Shown here: piece after piece, positions 20,667 through 28,336 of the stretch
Numbering within the stretch: position 1 is the first letter of the stretch
Layout of the letters: the number at the start of each line of letters is the position of its first letter
Virus record (IMG/VR): IMGVR_UViG_3300025073_000108
Coordinates: 1-37,195 of that record
Direction: 5' to 3' (one strand)
From: a virus
DNA length: 37,195 nucleotides
Notes under the pieces: generated by a model
Seen by the model: only the letters and a program-made list of their open reading frames with translations
What the model was told of the DNA's origin: nothing
The model's database searches: none
Program-made: the position numbers and the translations under genes

Positions 20667-22113
20667 TTGTGCAATCAAGCAACTCCAGTTCGACCAGCTT
20701 CAATTCAAGGAGATGACCGAAAAATCCCCGGCTCTCCAACAGAAAATAGATGCCAGCGATTATTCAAAGGCGTCAGAACTCTGTCGAGACTTATTTGCAT
20801 CAATGTTCAAGTATACGCCTGAGATTAACCCCGATGTCGCTCCCGACTATCTGGCCAATCAGAAGGTAATGAGAGAGTTGATGAATCTTAGAGAGTACGA
20901 AAATCTGCATGAGCAGACGAAAGGACAAGCAATTCTTTCTGCCTCCGCCACCCGTAAGTTCTGGGGGGAGGTAGAAGGAAAGTTGCCGGAGAGTGTTAAG
21001 GAACACGCCAGAACCACCGAAGAGATTCAAAAACGAATAAAAAACCTCGTTGAGCGTCAGAAGGCGTATGAGGAGCTGGTCAAAGACTACCCTGAATTAC
21101 AGGAGGAGTTAGACAGACAGAAGGAGGCTCAAATTGAAGAAGAGGCGGCCTTGGCAGGAATCCCTGCGCCCTGGACTGATCCGGACGTTACTGACGGACT
21201 TAGACAGGCCATCCGAGGAGCACTTGAGGCGGCGGCACAAGATTCTCAACAACTACAGGACGCTATGGATGTCTTTGGCTGGGGGGACGGCCCCGGAAAT
21301 GGAGGTGTGGTTGCAGAACGAGAGATCCAATTACTAGCATCTTCCTTACAACAAAGTAAGGATCTGCAACGACTGGTCGAGTTGGCCGGGAAGTTTCGAC
21401 GGATCGCCTTAGCTAAAAGGAAACAGAAACTTAGACATGAGCCGGATGAGATCGCCGGGATCGAGTTCGGTCAAGACCTGACCCGGATGATTCCCGCCGA
21501 GGCTCTCTACCTGGTCGATCCGGAACTGGAGGATCTCTTCTATAAGAAGTATCTCTCTAGTGAGCTGATGCAGTTAGAATTGGTCAGTAAACCCCCGGAA
21601 GGGAAGGGGCCGATCATTGTCTTCAGTGATGTCTCGGGCTCGATGCAGGGGATTCCTGATATCTGGAGTAAAGCGATCGGCCTAGCCATGCTGACCATTG
21701 CTCATAGAGAGGGACGAGATCTCTTTGTCGGTACCTTCGATACGTCGGTGTACCAGAGTTGGGAGTTTAAAAAAGGGAAGTCCAGAATTACAGACTTATT
21801 GAATTACGCCAATAGCTTTAGCGGAGGGGGCACTGCCTTTGCTCCTCCCTTGAGTAAGGCTCTTGTACAGATTCAAATGTCAGCTTTCAAAGAGGCCGAT
21901 CTGATCTTTATCACGGATGGGGTTGCCCCCCTGACCGATGACTTCCTAAAGAATTTTAACGCAGTGAGAAAGGAGAAAGCTTTTAATGTAATAACAGTAC
22001 TGATCGGAACAAGCAGTTACAGAGCAAAAGTAGAGGCATTTAGCGATGAGGTAATCAAAATACAGAACCTCCTGGACGATAAAGTTGTTGAGGAAATTCT
22101 AAAGTTACATTAA
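20659..22113 (+). CDS. VWA-domain protein (ViaA-like)
   Basis: A 484-aa protein with a complete MIDAS metal site: DVSGS (Asp324, Ser326, Ser328), Thr392 in SGGGTAF and Asp420 in FITDG. The N-terminal 300 residues are a charged, helical region (coiled-coil-like at 120-165) as in ViaA/CoxE-type partners of MoxR ATPases. Known pairs deliver or remodel metal- or protein complexes. The MoxR ATPase is at 17737. ATG overlaps the previous gene by 8 nt with AAAGGAGAAGGGG upstream. The VWA call is firm; the target is unknown. Confidence 0.9.
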   Translation: MDDCAIKQLQFDQLQFKEMTEKSPALQQKIDASDYSKASELCRDLFASMFKYTPEINPDVAPDYLANQKVMRELMNLREYENLHEQTKGQAILSASATRKFWGEVEGKLPESVKEHARTTEEIQKRIKNLVERQKAYEELVKDYPELQEELDRQKEAQIEEEAALAGIPAPWTDPDVTDGLRQAIRGALEAAAQDSQQLQDAMDVFGWGDGPGNGGVVAEREIQLLASSLQQSKDLQRLVELAGKFRRIALAKRKQKLRHEPDEIAGIEFGQDLTRMIPAEALYLVDPELEDLFYKKYLSSELMQLELVSKPPEGKGPIIVFSDVSGSMQGIPDIWSKAIGLAMLTIAHREGRDLFVGTFDTSVYQSWEFKKGKSRITDLLNYANSFSGGGTAFAPPLSKALVQIQMSAFKEADLIFITDGVAPLTDDFLKNFNAVRKEKAFNVITVLIGTSSYRAKVEAFSDEVIKIQNLLDDKVVEEILKLH

Positions 22114-22124
22114 GGAGGAAGAGA

Positions 22125-22322
22125 TTGTATATAGAAAAAGAAGACTGGTTTAGAATCCAGGACTTTTTTAAGCAAAACTGGGTCACTGAAGATGCTTCGC
22201 CAGGAGGTTACTCCGAGTATTGCCGCTACTGCGAATCTCCAGTCTGGCACCCGGAACATAAAGAAGGGAGGGCAGAGCATCTATCTAACTGTCTTTACGT
22301 ATTAGTTATGAAGTATAACTAA
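22125..22322 (+). CDS. Small zinc-binding protein, 65 aa
   Basis: TTG start behind TAAGGAGGAAGAGA. YCRYCESPVWHPEHKEGRAEHLSNC gives Cys-x2-Cys, spaced His residues and a final Cys, a likely single zinc site. No known family. Followed by AATAGGAGG for the next gene. Confidence 0.6.
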   Translation: MYIEKEDWFRIQDFFKQNWVTEDASPGGYSEYCRYCESPVWHPEHKEGRAEHLSNCLYVLVMKYN

Positions 22323-22339
22323 TAGGAGGAGATATAATT

Positions 22340-22813
22340 GTGATCTCTAAAGGCCACATCAGAAGCTGTCGAGCTAAAACACGGCGCGGAACCGTCTATG
22401 AAACCTTAGAGGAGGCGCAACAGTCAGCTGCGGCGGCCAATGTTGCTGAAAAAAGAAAAAAACAGGATCTACTTTACGGGTATCCCTGTCTGCGGTGTGG
22501 AAAATTCCACAAGGGAAGTCACAGACGACTGGAAGGAGCGGAACATGACCAAATTATCAAAAGACTGGAGGGCGGGGAAGATTTACAAGATAGAAGAAGA
22601 ATCAGCCTACTTCCTGCCGGAGCACGGAAATTGCGACAAGAACTGTATCGTTGGCACCTACATCTCAGAGACTGGTGTCTTATTCGATTATCACGCGCTC
22701 TACGAAACCTTCTTAGAAATTACCCCGACGGAGCTAAAAGAGCTGGAAGTATTTCTGTACAGGGAGAAAAAAAGACTAGAAGGCCAACTTATGAGGTTAG
22801 AGGGCCTTGTTAA
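22340..22813 (+). CDS. Zinc-ribbon protein with an unusual overlapping C-terminus, 157 aa
   Basis: GTG with AGGAGGAGATATAATT upstream. Residues 1-60 look real: a basic start, a helix (TLEEAQQSAAAANVAEK) and YPCLRCGKFHKGSH, the layout of common small phage zinc proteins (helix, then CxxCGxxHxGH). Residues after about 70 are Arg/Leu-rich and lie entirely over the next gene in another frame. Either the normal stop has been lost, a 1-nt indel is present (possibly at the A-run 22450-22463), or the tail is not functional. Confidence 0.55.
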   Translation: MISKGHIRSCRAKTRRGTVYETLEEAQQSAAAANVAEKRKKQDLLYGYPCLRCGKFHKGSHRRLEGAEHDQIIKRLEGGEDLQDRRRISLLPAGARKLRQELYRWHLHLRDWCLIRLSRALRNLLRNYPDGAKRAGSISVQGEKKTRRPTYEVRGPC

Positions 22814-22835
22814 AGCCCACAAACTGGAATATTGA
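22545..22835 (+). CDS. Hypothetical protein, 96 aa
   Basis: Start at ATG 22545 with GGAAGGAGCGGAAC upstream; the longer frame from 22440 lacks a site. It has CDKNC (about residue 29-33) and a helical C-terminus (ELEVFLYREKKRLEGQLMRL). It has the more convincing composition of the two overlapping frames. Ends before AAAGGAAACAAG of the next gene. Confidence 0.6.
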   Translation: MTKLSKDWRAGKIYKIEEESAYFLPEHGNCDKNCIVGTYISETGVLFDYHALYETFLEITPTELKELEVFLYREKKRLEGQLMRLEGLVKAHKLEY

Positions 22836-22855
22836 AGGGAAAGGAAACAAGAAAA

Positions 22856-23722
22856 ATGACGACAACTGAATTGGAAAAGATGATCGAGACCACCGCCGTA
22901 GATCAGAACGAGATCGGCACGAAAGAACTGGGACATCTGATCAACATGAAAATTCAAGGAGAGATCCCCCGGATCGAACTGGAGGAGCGTCAAAAGGCCG
23001 CCGGGTTGGAGCCTCTGCCCCGGCGGAAACAGAAGAAGACTGCCCTCTATCAAGCTTTAAAAGAGCTGGCGGGTAAGAACACTTTGCTGGCCTATGTCGG
23101 AATGGACGGGGAGTGGGCTGTCTACCGGCTGGTTGATCAGTTTATCGACAAGATCGCCAACGAGGTAGACTTCTCCAAGCGGAACCGTATTCGGTTTAAT
23201 ACCGTGACCGATACAATCATCTTTGAGCTACCGGAGAGTATCGAGCAGGAGGTAAAGAACCGGCTGGCCCATTACTTGGGAACTTATACCGCCGATGATA
23301 TTTACGATGTCTCCCAGCGGTATATTGAGTCCAAGTTCGCCGGGATTCGGATCGGTCGAGGTCTCTTCTTCGTCCCGGAGTCCTTCTCCGCCCAGACTTT
23401 GGCCCTCAAGTCGTTCGTCGATGCCATCCCCAACAGCAAGCTGCTGAGGATTGCCGTGGTTAATGACCAGGAGAACCAGAAGTCGATGTACAATGCCTTT
23501 ATCGAGCAGTTGACCGAGGAGTACGACACACTGAGAGAGAACATCAAAGAGTTGGCAACCCGAGACGGACACATCCGGGTCAAGAACTTCAATGATAACT
23601 TCCAATCCTTCCGGCAACGGGTCGATATCTACTCCACAGCCATGAACCGGGACAGCCGGGTACTGGAACAGAAGATCAACCAACTGGAGGCCGAGTTCAA
23701 ACAGGCGCTTGCAGGAAGGTAG
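22856..23722 (+). CDS. Coiled-coil protein of the MoxR/VWA cluster, 288 aa
   Basis: Start at ATG 22856 with GAAAGGAAACAAGAAAA upstream. N-terminal helical domain, then a basic linker (PLPRRKQKKTALYQALKEL), a central alpha/beta region and a long C-terminal coiled coil (ENIKELATRDGH to EQKINQLEAEFKQAL). I believe it belongs with the DUF6744-type proteins found near AAA and VWA genes in large phages, with moderate confidence. Codon composition is GC-richer than its neighbours, as in the MoxR and VWA genes, hinting at high expression. Last gene before the operon terminator. Confidence 0.7.
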   Translation: MTTTELEKMIETTAVDQNEIGTKELGHLINMKIQGEIPRIELEERQKAAGLEPLPRRKQKKTALYQALKELAGKNTLLAYVGMDGEWAVYRLVDQFIDKIANEVDFSKRNRIRFNTVTDTIIFELPESIEQEVKNRLAHYLGTYTADDIYDVSQRYIESKFAGIRIGRGLFFVPESFSAQTLALKSFVDAIPNSKLLRIAVVNDQENQKSMYNAFIEQLTEEYDTLRENIKELATRDGHIRVKNFNDNFQSFRQRVDIYSTAMNRDSRVLEQKINQLEAEFKQALAGR

Positions 23723-23742
23723 GTAAAACGAGTAAGATAAAA

Positions 23743-23785
23743 GGGGGCGGGAGCACCTGAAGACTGTTACCCCGCCCCCCTCTTT
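23743..23785 (+). terminator. Strong rho-independent terminator
   Basis: GGGGGCGGG (23743-23751) pairs with CCCGCCCCC (23771-23779), an 18-nt loop between, then TCTTT. It is the first clear terminator after the promoter at 10418, more than 13 kb upstream. Confidence 0.85.
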
Positions 23786-23815
23786 AATTCAGTAAGGTGT
23801 TTGGGAGAAGGTATT

Positions 23816-25339
23816 GTGCTTGTAGAAACCAAACTTAATTCTGCTGAACAGCTAGCAAGACTCTACCCAGGGGCGGAACAGGAATACAACAACTTTATCG
23901 CCTACATCTATAAAAATCATCGTCAATCCCTCCGGTTCAACCAGGAGATTATTGACCAGTTATTAATCGATAGCTTCTCCAAAAAACAAACACTAAAGAA
24001 AGTCTTAAATCTCGGAGACAATCTAAGGCGAGACATTCCCTTCTCTGTAGAAACAGGGGGGAAGCCCTTCTTTCTCTGGATACGAAAAGCGATCTCCCAC
24101 CTTATTTACGAAGGATTTATGTCGGTCGAAGATAACCTCCCATTTTATAAACTCGTCTCCAAAATCAACTTCCCGATTAAGGGCGGGAAAGGCGCAAAAA
24201 GATTTCTAGGGGACTGCATAGAAAACAAACTATTTCCTATTAAAAATTCTAAAAACTCTTTAAAAATAACCAAATTCTTCAGCCTAGTCAAACAAATAGC
24301 GCCCAAAGAATACACCCTCGTAAAAGAAAAACTATGTTGCGGAGACGACCCGCTGGATCTTCTAGCTCTGTTTTACGCCCTACCAAATATCGGAACCTTC
24401 ACTCTGACAGCAAATCCCTTTGATTTGCTTCTTCTGTCGGAGAACGCGCTCTATAAAGTCTGCACCTGCCTGAACCCGCGTTCCAAGGCCAACAATATTG
24501 ATGCTGATTACAGTAACGGGCTGATTAGCTATTGCCGAGACAAGTTCACACTAGCGGCCCTTGTTCTAGGCGAGAAGGATCAATATCCAAAGAAAAGAAG
24601 GGGGAGGCTTCTCCTGCATGTCATGCCGGAGAAGAATAGCCTGATTCTAGGCCGTCGCTACGGAGAGGTCAGTCATAAAATGCTGCTCCTGCTGCAAAAA
24701 GAGCTGGTCGTGACCTTAAACAAAACAATGCGGACAGAGACAACCTGGTACAGCAAAAACTACCAACACCCCTATACCAAGATCAAAAAAGCAAAGTCCC
24801 GCAACCTGACCAAAGTAGAGGGAGCTGTCTATTTCGACAAACTGGACACTCGCATTGTCATCAACAGAAAAGAGTTGAAACAAAGAATCACCAATTCCGA
24901 TATACCCACGATCCAATTTGAACCCGCGCTCTGCTTTCGCTGTGGGAAGAACACCTACCATACCTCCTATTGGCAATGTAAAAAGTGCGCCCCCTACCCT
25001 TATAAGTGTCGAGAATGTAGGTGCAGGCTCTCCCAGGAAACCGACTTTGCCGACGATAGCCGAGAGATCAGAAATCATTTCTGTGAACGTTGCTATGGAA
25101 AGACAGTCAAAAAGTGCGGCTGCTGTAACAAGGAGTACTACCAATCTCTATTAGCCACCTATCAAAAAGAGGAGGAAGGAGTAAAAATAAATCTTTGCTT
25201 AAAGTGTCTAAAAAACTATACAATTTCGTGCTCTAGATGCACAGAGGTGATTTATATTAATCTCCAAGGAAAGCTTCCAGACGAATACATCTGTAATGAA
25301 TGTGTAGAAACGACAGTAGCTGATGCGCCCAATCATTGA
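23816..25339 (+). CDS. Large multi-zinc protein, 507 aa
   Basis: Start taken at GTG 23816 (site GGGAGAAGG); TTG 23801 is the alternative. Residues 1-340 are mixed alpha/beta, with NPFDLLLLSENALYKVCTCLNP and, later, NGLISYCRDKFTLAALVL, a pattern I recall from large phage proteins with a DFLxMSxN...SC and S-Y-xD-x-T core, function unknown. Residues ~385-500 hold about ten Cys-x2-Cys pairs (CFRCG, CKKC, CRECRC, CERC, CGCC, CLKC, CSRC, CNEC), so several zinc ribbons in tandem. Likely nucleic-acid or protein binding. Long tracts of A-rich codons mark it off from the operon before the terminator. Confidence 0.75.
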   Translation: MLVETKLNSAEQLARLYPGAEQEYNNFIAYIYKNHRQSLRFNQEIIDQLLIDSFSKKQTLKKVLNLGDNLRRDIPFSVETGGKPFFLWIRKAISHLIYEGFMSVEDNLPFYKLVSKINFPIKGGKGAKRFLGDCIENKLFPIKNSKNSLKITKFFSLVKQIAPKEYTLVKEKLCCGDDPLDLLALFYALPNIGTFTLTANPFDLLLLSENALYKVCTCLNPRSKANNIDADYSNGLISYCRDKFTLAALVLGEKDQYPKKRRGRLLLHVMPEKNSLILGRRYGEVSHKMLLLLQKELVVTLNKTMRTETTWYSKNYQHPYTKIKKAKSRNLTKVEGAVYFDKLDTRIVINRKELKQRITNSDIPTIQFEPALCFRCGKNTYHTSYWQCKKCAPYPYKCRECRCRLSQETDFADDSREIRNHFCERCYGKTVKKCGCCNKEYYQSLLATYQKEEEGVKINLCLKCLKNYTISCSRCTEVIYINLQGKLPDEYICNECVETTVADAPNH

Positions 25340-25529
25340 CGTTGGGAGATCCTACTATCTTGTTGGAGGCGAAATAATCAAAATTGTGAAATTCGACGAG
25401 CGCCGAGGATTCATAGACAACCGGGGTAACGCCCATAATGGGTACGGGGGTCAAGATATTGTACGGGAGTTGACCCCCGACGAGTACACAATCAGACGAT
25501 TAGAAGATGATTGGGAGGCCGCTAATTGA
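25323..25529 (+). CDS. Hypothetical protein, 68 aa
   Basis: ATG inside the end of the previous gene (17-nt overlap). Beta-rich (SYYLVGGEIIKIVKFDERRGFID) then a helix. No clear ribosome site, so probably coupled to its neighbour. Unknown function. Confidence 0.5.
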   Translation: MRPIIDVGRSYYLVGGEIIKIVKFDERRGFIDNRGNAHNGYGGQDIVRELTPDEYTIRRLEDDWEAAN

Positions 25530-25762
25530 AATCACCAACCTATATTCACAACTGCCCAAGTTGCTACTTCTTAGGACAATTCAAACAGGCGGACCTTTAC
25601 GCCTGTCTCAAAAACGGAAAACCGCATTCCTTTGTGGCAAGAACTGGGAATCGCCCGGATACCTACATTTCGGGCGGTAGTGTCAGAGATATAAGATTGA
25701 GGAGGGCAAAAGAGCTGTGGGAAACCCAAATGTTGAAAGTATCCACAACCGTCCAGACCTGA
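25526..25762 (+). CDS. Small zinc-binding phage protein, 78 aa
   Basis: TTG start overlapping the previous TGA. IHNCPSCYFLGQFKQADLYAC has CPSC plus a later Cys, with RPDTYISG after it. I recall this CxxC-x-FLG...DLYxC...Y-S pattern from small phage proteins with no assigned role. Its end overlaps the next start by about 46 nt. Confidence 0.6.
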   Translation: MKSPTYIHNCPSCYFLGQFKQADLYACLKNGKPHSFVARTGNRPDTYISGGSVRDIRLRRAKELWETQMLKVSTTVQT

Positions 25763-25998
25763 TCGAGAAACGTCTCAGATACGCCCGCCATCATATTCCA
25801 GAACTAGAATACCGGCGGGCCTTCAAACAATGTAAATTTTACCCAGATAAAGATATTCTTGTCTCATTAAACGGCAAGTTTGCCCTGTCATGGAGAGAGA
25901 AGCCGGAGGTGATTGTAGGAAAGCAGAATATCGGGTCAGTTCAATTCTTAATGTTAGACGAAGTGAAGGAGGCGCTCAGTGAGTCCATACGCAATTGA
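25717..25998 (+). CDS. Hypothetical protein, 93 aa
   Basis: GTG 25717 with TTGAGGAGGGCAAAAGAGCT upstream. Basic, with LIEKRLRYARHHIPELEYRR and a C-terminal helix. It shares a long overlap with the gene before. No family recognised. Confidence 0.55.
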   Translation: MGNPNVESIHNRPDLIEKRLRYARHHIPELEYRRAFKQCKFYPDKDILVSLNGKFALSWREKPEVIVGKQNIGSVQFLMLDEVKEALSESIRN

Positions 25999-26182
25999 AA
26001 AAAGAGGCGGAGAATTTCTGATCACAACTCCCAATGGAGGATGGGAAACCAGGAACCTCTATACAGGGAAACTAACTGATTTTTCGATAGACCCGGAACT
26101 CGACTATGTTGATTTTCGAGAGATGGAACAAGAACTTCAAAAACTTGTACAAGAGGAAAGAAATCAGCCTCAAAAACCGTAA
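25979..26182 (+). CDS. Hypothetical protein, 67 aa
   Basis: GTG 25979 with GAAGGAGGCGCTCA upstream, 19-nt overlap with the previous gene. Beta-rich start and an acidic helical end (FREMEQELQKLVQEE). Unknown function. Confidence 0.55.
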   Translation: MSPYAIEKRGGEFLITTPNGGWETRNLYTGKLTDFSIDPELDYVDFREMEQELQKLVQEERNQPQKP

Positions 26183-26198
26183 AAGAAAGGAAAGGAAC

Positions 26199-26417
26199 AT
26201 GGGTAAACTATTTATGCGGCTGGGAGGCTGGACTCTCAAACAGATCTGGGACAAGTACAAGGGGCCAGGGCAAAATGTAGAAAATGTCATGGCCGTTGTC
26301 AAAGAACACGCAATTTACCGAGAGGGCGAGAAAGAAAATACCCGTTATCTCTTTTGTGACGGGGTAGCCAAGATCCAACCAAGCGGGCAAACTTCCATCT
26401 CTCTCAACGATGAGTAG
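26199..26417 (+). CDS. Hypothetical protein, 72 aa
   Basis: Start at ATG 26199 behind AAAGAAAGGAAAGGAAC. WTLKQIWDKYKGPGQNVENVMAVVKEHAIY is a helical segment, then a beta part. The frame extends upstream to 26106, but that stretch overlaps the prior gene and is Lys-rich. Unknown function. Confidence 0.6.
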   Translation: MGKLFMRLGGWTLKQIWDKYKGPGQNVENVMAVVKEHAIYREGEKENTRYLFCDGVAKIQPSGQTSISLNDE

Positions 26418-26423
26418 AAAAAT

Positions 26424-26467
26424 TTGAAACTGTACAAGCCCTCCGTCTATAATAAAGAAGGAGGGCT
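26424..26467 (+). promoter_or_regulatory. Promoter with palindrome flanking the -10
   Basis: TTGAAA (26424-26429), 18-bp spacer, TATAAT (26448-26453). AGCCCTCC (26437-26444) and GGAGGGCT (26460-26467) form an 8-bp inverted repeat around the -10. The right arm is also the ribosome site of the gene at 26474. The left arm lies before the expected start (about 26460), so it acts as DNA, not as RNA, unless transcription starts upstream. Confidence 0.7.
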
Positions 26468-26473
26468 AAAGAT

Positions 26474-26872
26474 GTGGATAAATTATTATGGAAGAAATTA
26501 ACCAAAGCCCTGCATGAGCAGTCTATTGCCAGAGTAGAGCTGGAAGACGGAGAGTGTCTGATCGGTTTTATCCGAGAGATCGGAGAGGAATATTTTGAGA
26601 TCCGTTGCCGATCCTACATCGCCAACAACCTCCACATGATGGACGACAACGAACCGGCTGATCTAAAATATTCTGATCGAGCCGTCTCTTTAGGAAGCAT
26701 CTATCAGTTTGAGGGCGACAGCTCGCACTCTCTCCTACCGGATCAACTCAACGGCCTTCTTTTCCACAAGCAGGCAATCTCAAAAGAGGATTGGCGAGGA
26801 AAAGAGCTAAAAGGAAAACTTCCCAAGAAAGAGGAGGAACCGTGCGAGAACACAACTCAGAAGACATCTTAA
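26474..26872 (+). CDS. Hypothetical protein with Sm-like start, 132 aa
   Basis: GTG start 6 nt after GAGGGCT, behind its own promoter. SIARVELEDGECLIGFIREIGEEYFEIR has the strand-turn-strand look of Sm/Hfq-like or SH3-like barrels; the rest is acidic and ends in a Lys-rich tail. The barrel call is a weak inference. Overlaps the next gene by 31 nt. Confidence 0.6.
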   Translation: MDKLLWKKLTKALHEQSIARVELEDGECLIGFIREIGEEYFEIRCRSYIANNLHMMDDNEPADLKYSDRAVSLGSIYQFEGDSSHSLLPDQLNGLLFHKQAISKEDWRGKELKGKLPKKEEEPCENTTQKTS

Positions 26873-27228
26873 GGGCGATGGGGTTAACCCCGGAAATCCT
26901 CAAACAAATGGGTATGACGGCTCACGTGGTCTTTGGAAATCAACAGCTCCAAAACGAACCTGTTGTTGTCGGAGAAATGGAGGATAGCGAGATCTTCACC
27001 CAAAAAGCTCTCATTGTCCGAAGCAAGGAGATCAATCGAGAACTAGACGAACTTCGACTGAAAAAAGACCAGATCGCTCACGACCTGGAACAACTCAACC
27101 TCTCTATTGTAAAGCGGCTGGGGCTTGTCCGGGAGGATCTGATCTCAACCACCCTCGATAATAAGATTGTTGTTTACAAATCAGCAGCAATCAGAGAGGG
27201 CCTACCCTACAGTAAACATTCCTCCTAA
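26842..27228 (+). CDS. Coiled-coil protein, 128 aa
   Basis: Start chosen at GTG 26842, 5 nt after GAGGAGG. The middle (SKEINRELDELRLKKDQIAHDLEQLNLSIV) is a clear coiled coil. No family recognised. Followed by a terminator, so it ends the unit that starts at 26424. Confidence 0.65.
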   Translation: MREHNSEDILRAMGLTPEILKQMGMTAHVVFGNQQLQNEPVVVGEMEDSEIFTQKALIVRSKEINRELDELRLKKDQIAHDLEQLNLSIVKRLGLVREDLISTTLDNKIVVYKSAAIREGLPYSKHSS

Positions 27229-27252
27229 CGCTATCCCACCTGCCCACAGGAA

Positions 27253-27283
27253 GACCCCCCGGATTACAGTCTGGGGGGTCTTT
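27253..27283. terminator. Terminator between converging genes
   Basis: GACCCCCC (27253-27260) pairs with GGGGGGTC (27273-27280), 12-nt loop, then TTT. It lies between the + strand gene ending at 27228 and the minus gene ending at 27296, and may stop both; the minus-strand tail (TCTTCC) is weaker. Confidence 0.8.
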
Positions 27284-27295
27284 CCTACAACCTAA

Positions 27296-27676
27296 TCAGC
27301 GGACGGAGGTAACGAGTTCAGATGCCTTGATCCGGCTAGGGCCGAGCTTTCCTGTGTCCCGGAGCAGCTTGTAGTAGTGGGGGTTCAGACTTCCCTGGTA
27401 GCCAGAGGCGATCATCTGCCGCTTCCAGTTCTGAAACTCCTCCTTCTTGACTCCCTCCGGCCAACCGATCTTATTTTTCACAGTTGCTTTAACCAGGTTG
27501 GGGGAGGGTCTAAAGGTGACTTCATTGATCATCGGCGCAGCCTCCTGGACAGGCTCCTGGGGGGCCTGATTGGCAACAGAGAGCATATCCACAATCAATG
27601 CCGGAATCTCATGTGGATTAACGTCTGAACGCCTAATCAGAAGCTCCATTAACTCGTAAATCTTATCCTTGGCCAT
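27296..27676 (-). CDS. Unknown basic protein on the minus strand, 126 aa
   Basis: Start at the internal ATG 27676 (minus), behind AAAGAGGTTTGTCAC; the frame upstream adds 11 residues with no site. N-terminal helices (KDKIYELMELLIRRSDV), a Gln/Pro-rich linker, then a basic C-terminus (WPEGVKKEEFQNWKRQMIASGY and HYYKLLRDTGKLGPSRI). One of only three minus-strand genes in the window, flanked by a terminator and its own promoter, which is typical for a regulator or a separately controlled cargo gene. No HTH is clear. Confidence 0.65.
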   Translation of the reverse strand: MAKDKIYELMELLIRRSDVNPHEIPALIVDMLSVANQAPQEPVQEAAPMINEVTFRPSPNLVKATVKNKIGWPEGVKKEEFQNWKRQMIASGYQGSLNPHYYKLLRDTGKLGPSRIKASELVTSVR

Positions 27677-27713
27677 GTGACAAACCTCTTTCTTACTTCG
27701 ATATTCCAACTGT

Positions 27714-27758
27714 GTTATAGCTATATTATAGGGGATACGTCAAGTGGTCTTGCGTATC
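27714..27758 (-). promoter_or_regulatory. Minus-strand promoter with inverted repeat
   Basis: On the minus strand, TTGACG (27743-27738), 18-bp spacer, TATAAC (27719-27714). GATACG (27734-27739) and CGTATC (27753-27758) form an inverted repeat covering and preceding the -35. TATAGCTATA, a small palindrome, lies near the -10. A repressor or activator site is likely; the divergent gene at 27799 may share it. Confidence 0.55.
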
Positions 27759-27798
27759 AGATTGAAAATTTAACCTTAGTTAGAAAGGAGAAATAAAA

Positions 27799-28332
27799 TT
27801 GAAAGTGATTACATTGCGCCCTCTCAGACTGGCAGATTGGGGAGGCAGACCTACTCTGACCAGATTTGGTGTGGATCAAAAAACTGACTGCCCTAAAGGC
27901 GCAACCTTTCCGGTCATTGGAGAATTGAAATACAACTACATCATTGACTTGGGAGAGGGATACTCAGCCAAAGTCTCCAAACACGACGTCCTTATTTTAC
28001 AAGGAGGAAGAGAGATGCATAGCAAAATTAATGGCCTCAGCTTCAGGACCAACATTCCCTGGGACCAAATCAAAGTTGGGGATAGCCTGATGCTGGTCCA
28101 CGACCCCTGCGGTAAGACTTCCCAGATGGAACACACGGACCCTTTTGCTCTCATGATTGTCCATGAAAAAACGAATTTCCACCTGGGATTTGTCCCAAAG
28201 GAGACCGCTAAACTTCTTTTGGATAATATCAAGGCTACCCTCTTCCAATGTCAGATCACAGAGATTACAGGAGGTTACGGAGAGAAGACAAATAAGGGCG
28301 TAAATATCAAGATCTGTTACGAATTAGAATAA
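27799..28332 (+). CDS. HIRAN-domain protein, 177 aa
   Basis: TTG start with AAAGGAGAAATAAAA upstream. Residues ~78-175 fit the HIRAN fold: a strand (GLSFRTN), VGDSLMLVHDP, DPFALMIVHEKTNFHLGFVPKETAKLL and a final VNIKICYE strand. HIRAN domains bind 3' single-strand ends or damaged DNA and often occur with SNF2 helicases; a SNF2-type helicase follows at 29179. Residues 1-75 are another beta-rich region with no match. Likely acts on stalled or broken DNA ends. Confidence 0.72.
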   Translation: MKVITLRPLRLADWGGRPTLTRFGVDQKTDCPKGATFPVIGELKYNYIIDLGEGYSAKVSKHDVLILQGGREMHSKINGLSFRTNIPWDQIKVGDSLMLVHDPCGKTSQMEHTDPFALMIVHEKTNFHLGFVPKETAKLLLDNIKATLFQCQITEITGGYGEKTNKGVNIKICYELE

Positions 28333-28336
28333 ATGA

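Noticed and set aside
23228-23683. Minus-strand ORF of 151 codons
   Set aside because: It lies wholly within the 288-aa coiled-coil gene, which has better codon pattern, ribosome site and context.
26437-26467. RNA thermosensor hiding the ribosome site
   Set aside because: The left arm lies before the expected transcription start from the TATAAT at 26448, so the short transcript cannot form the hairpin. Kept only as a DNA operator, with a possible role in read-through RNA.
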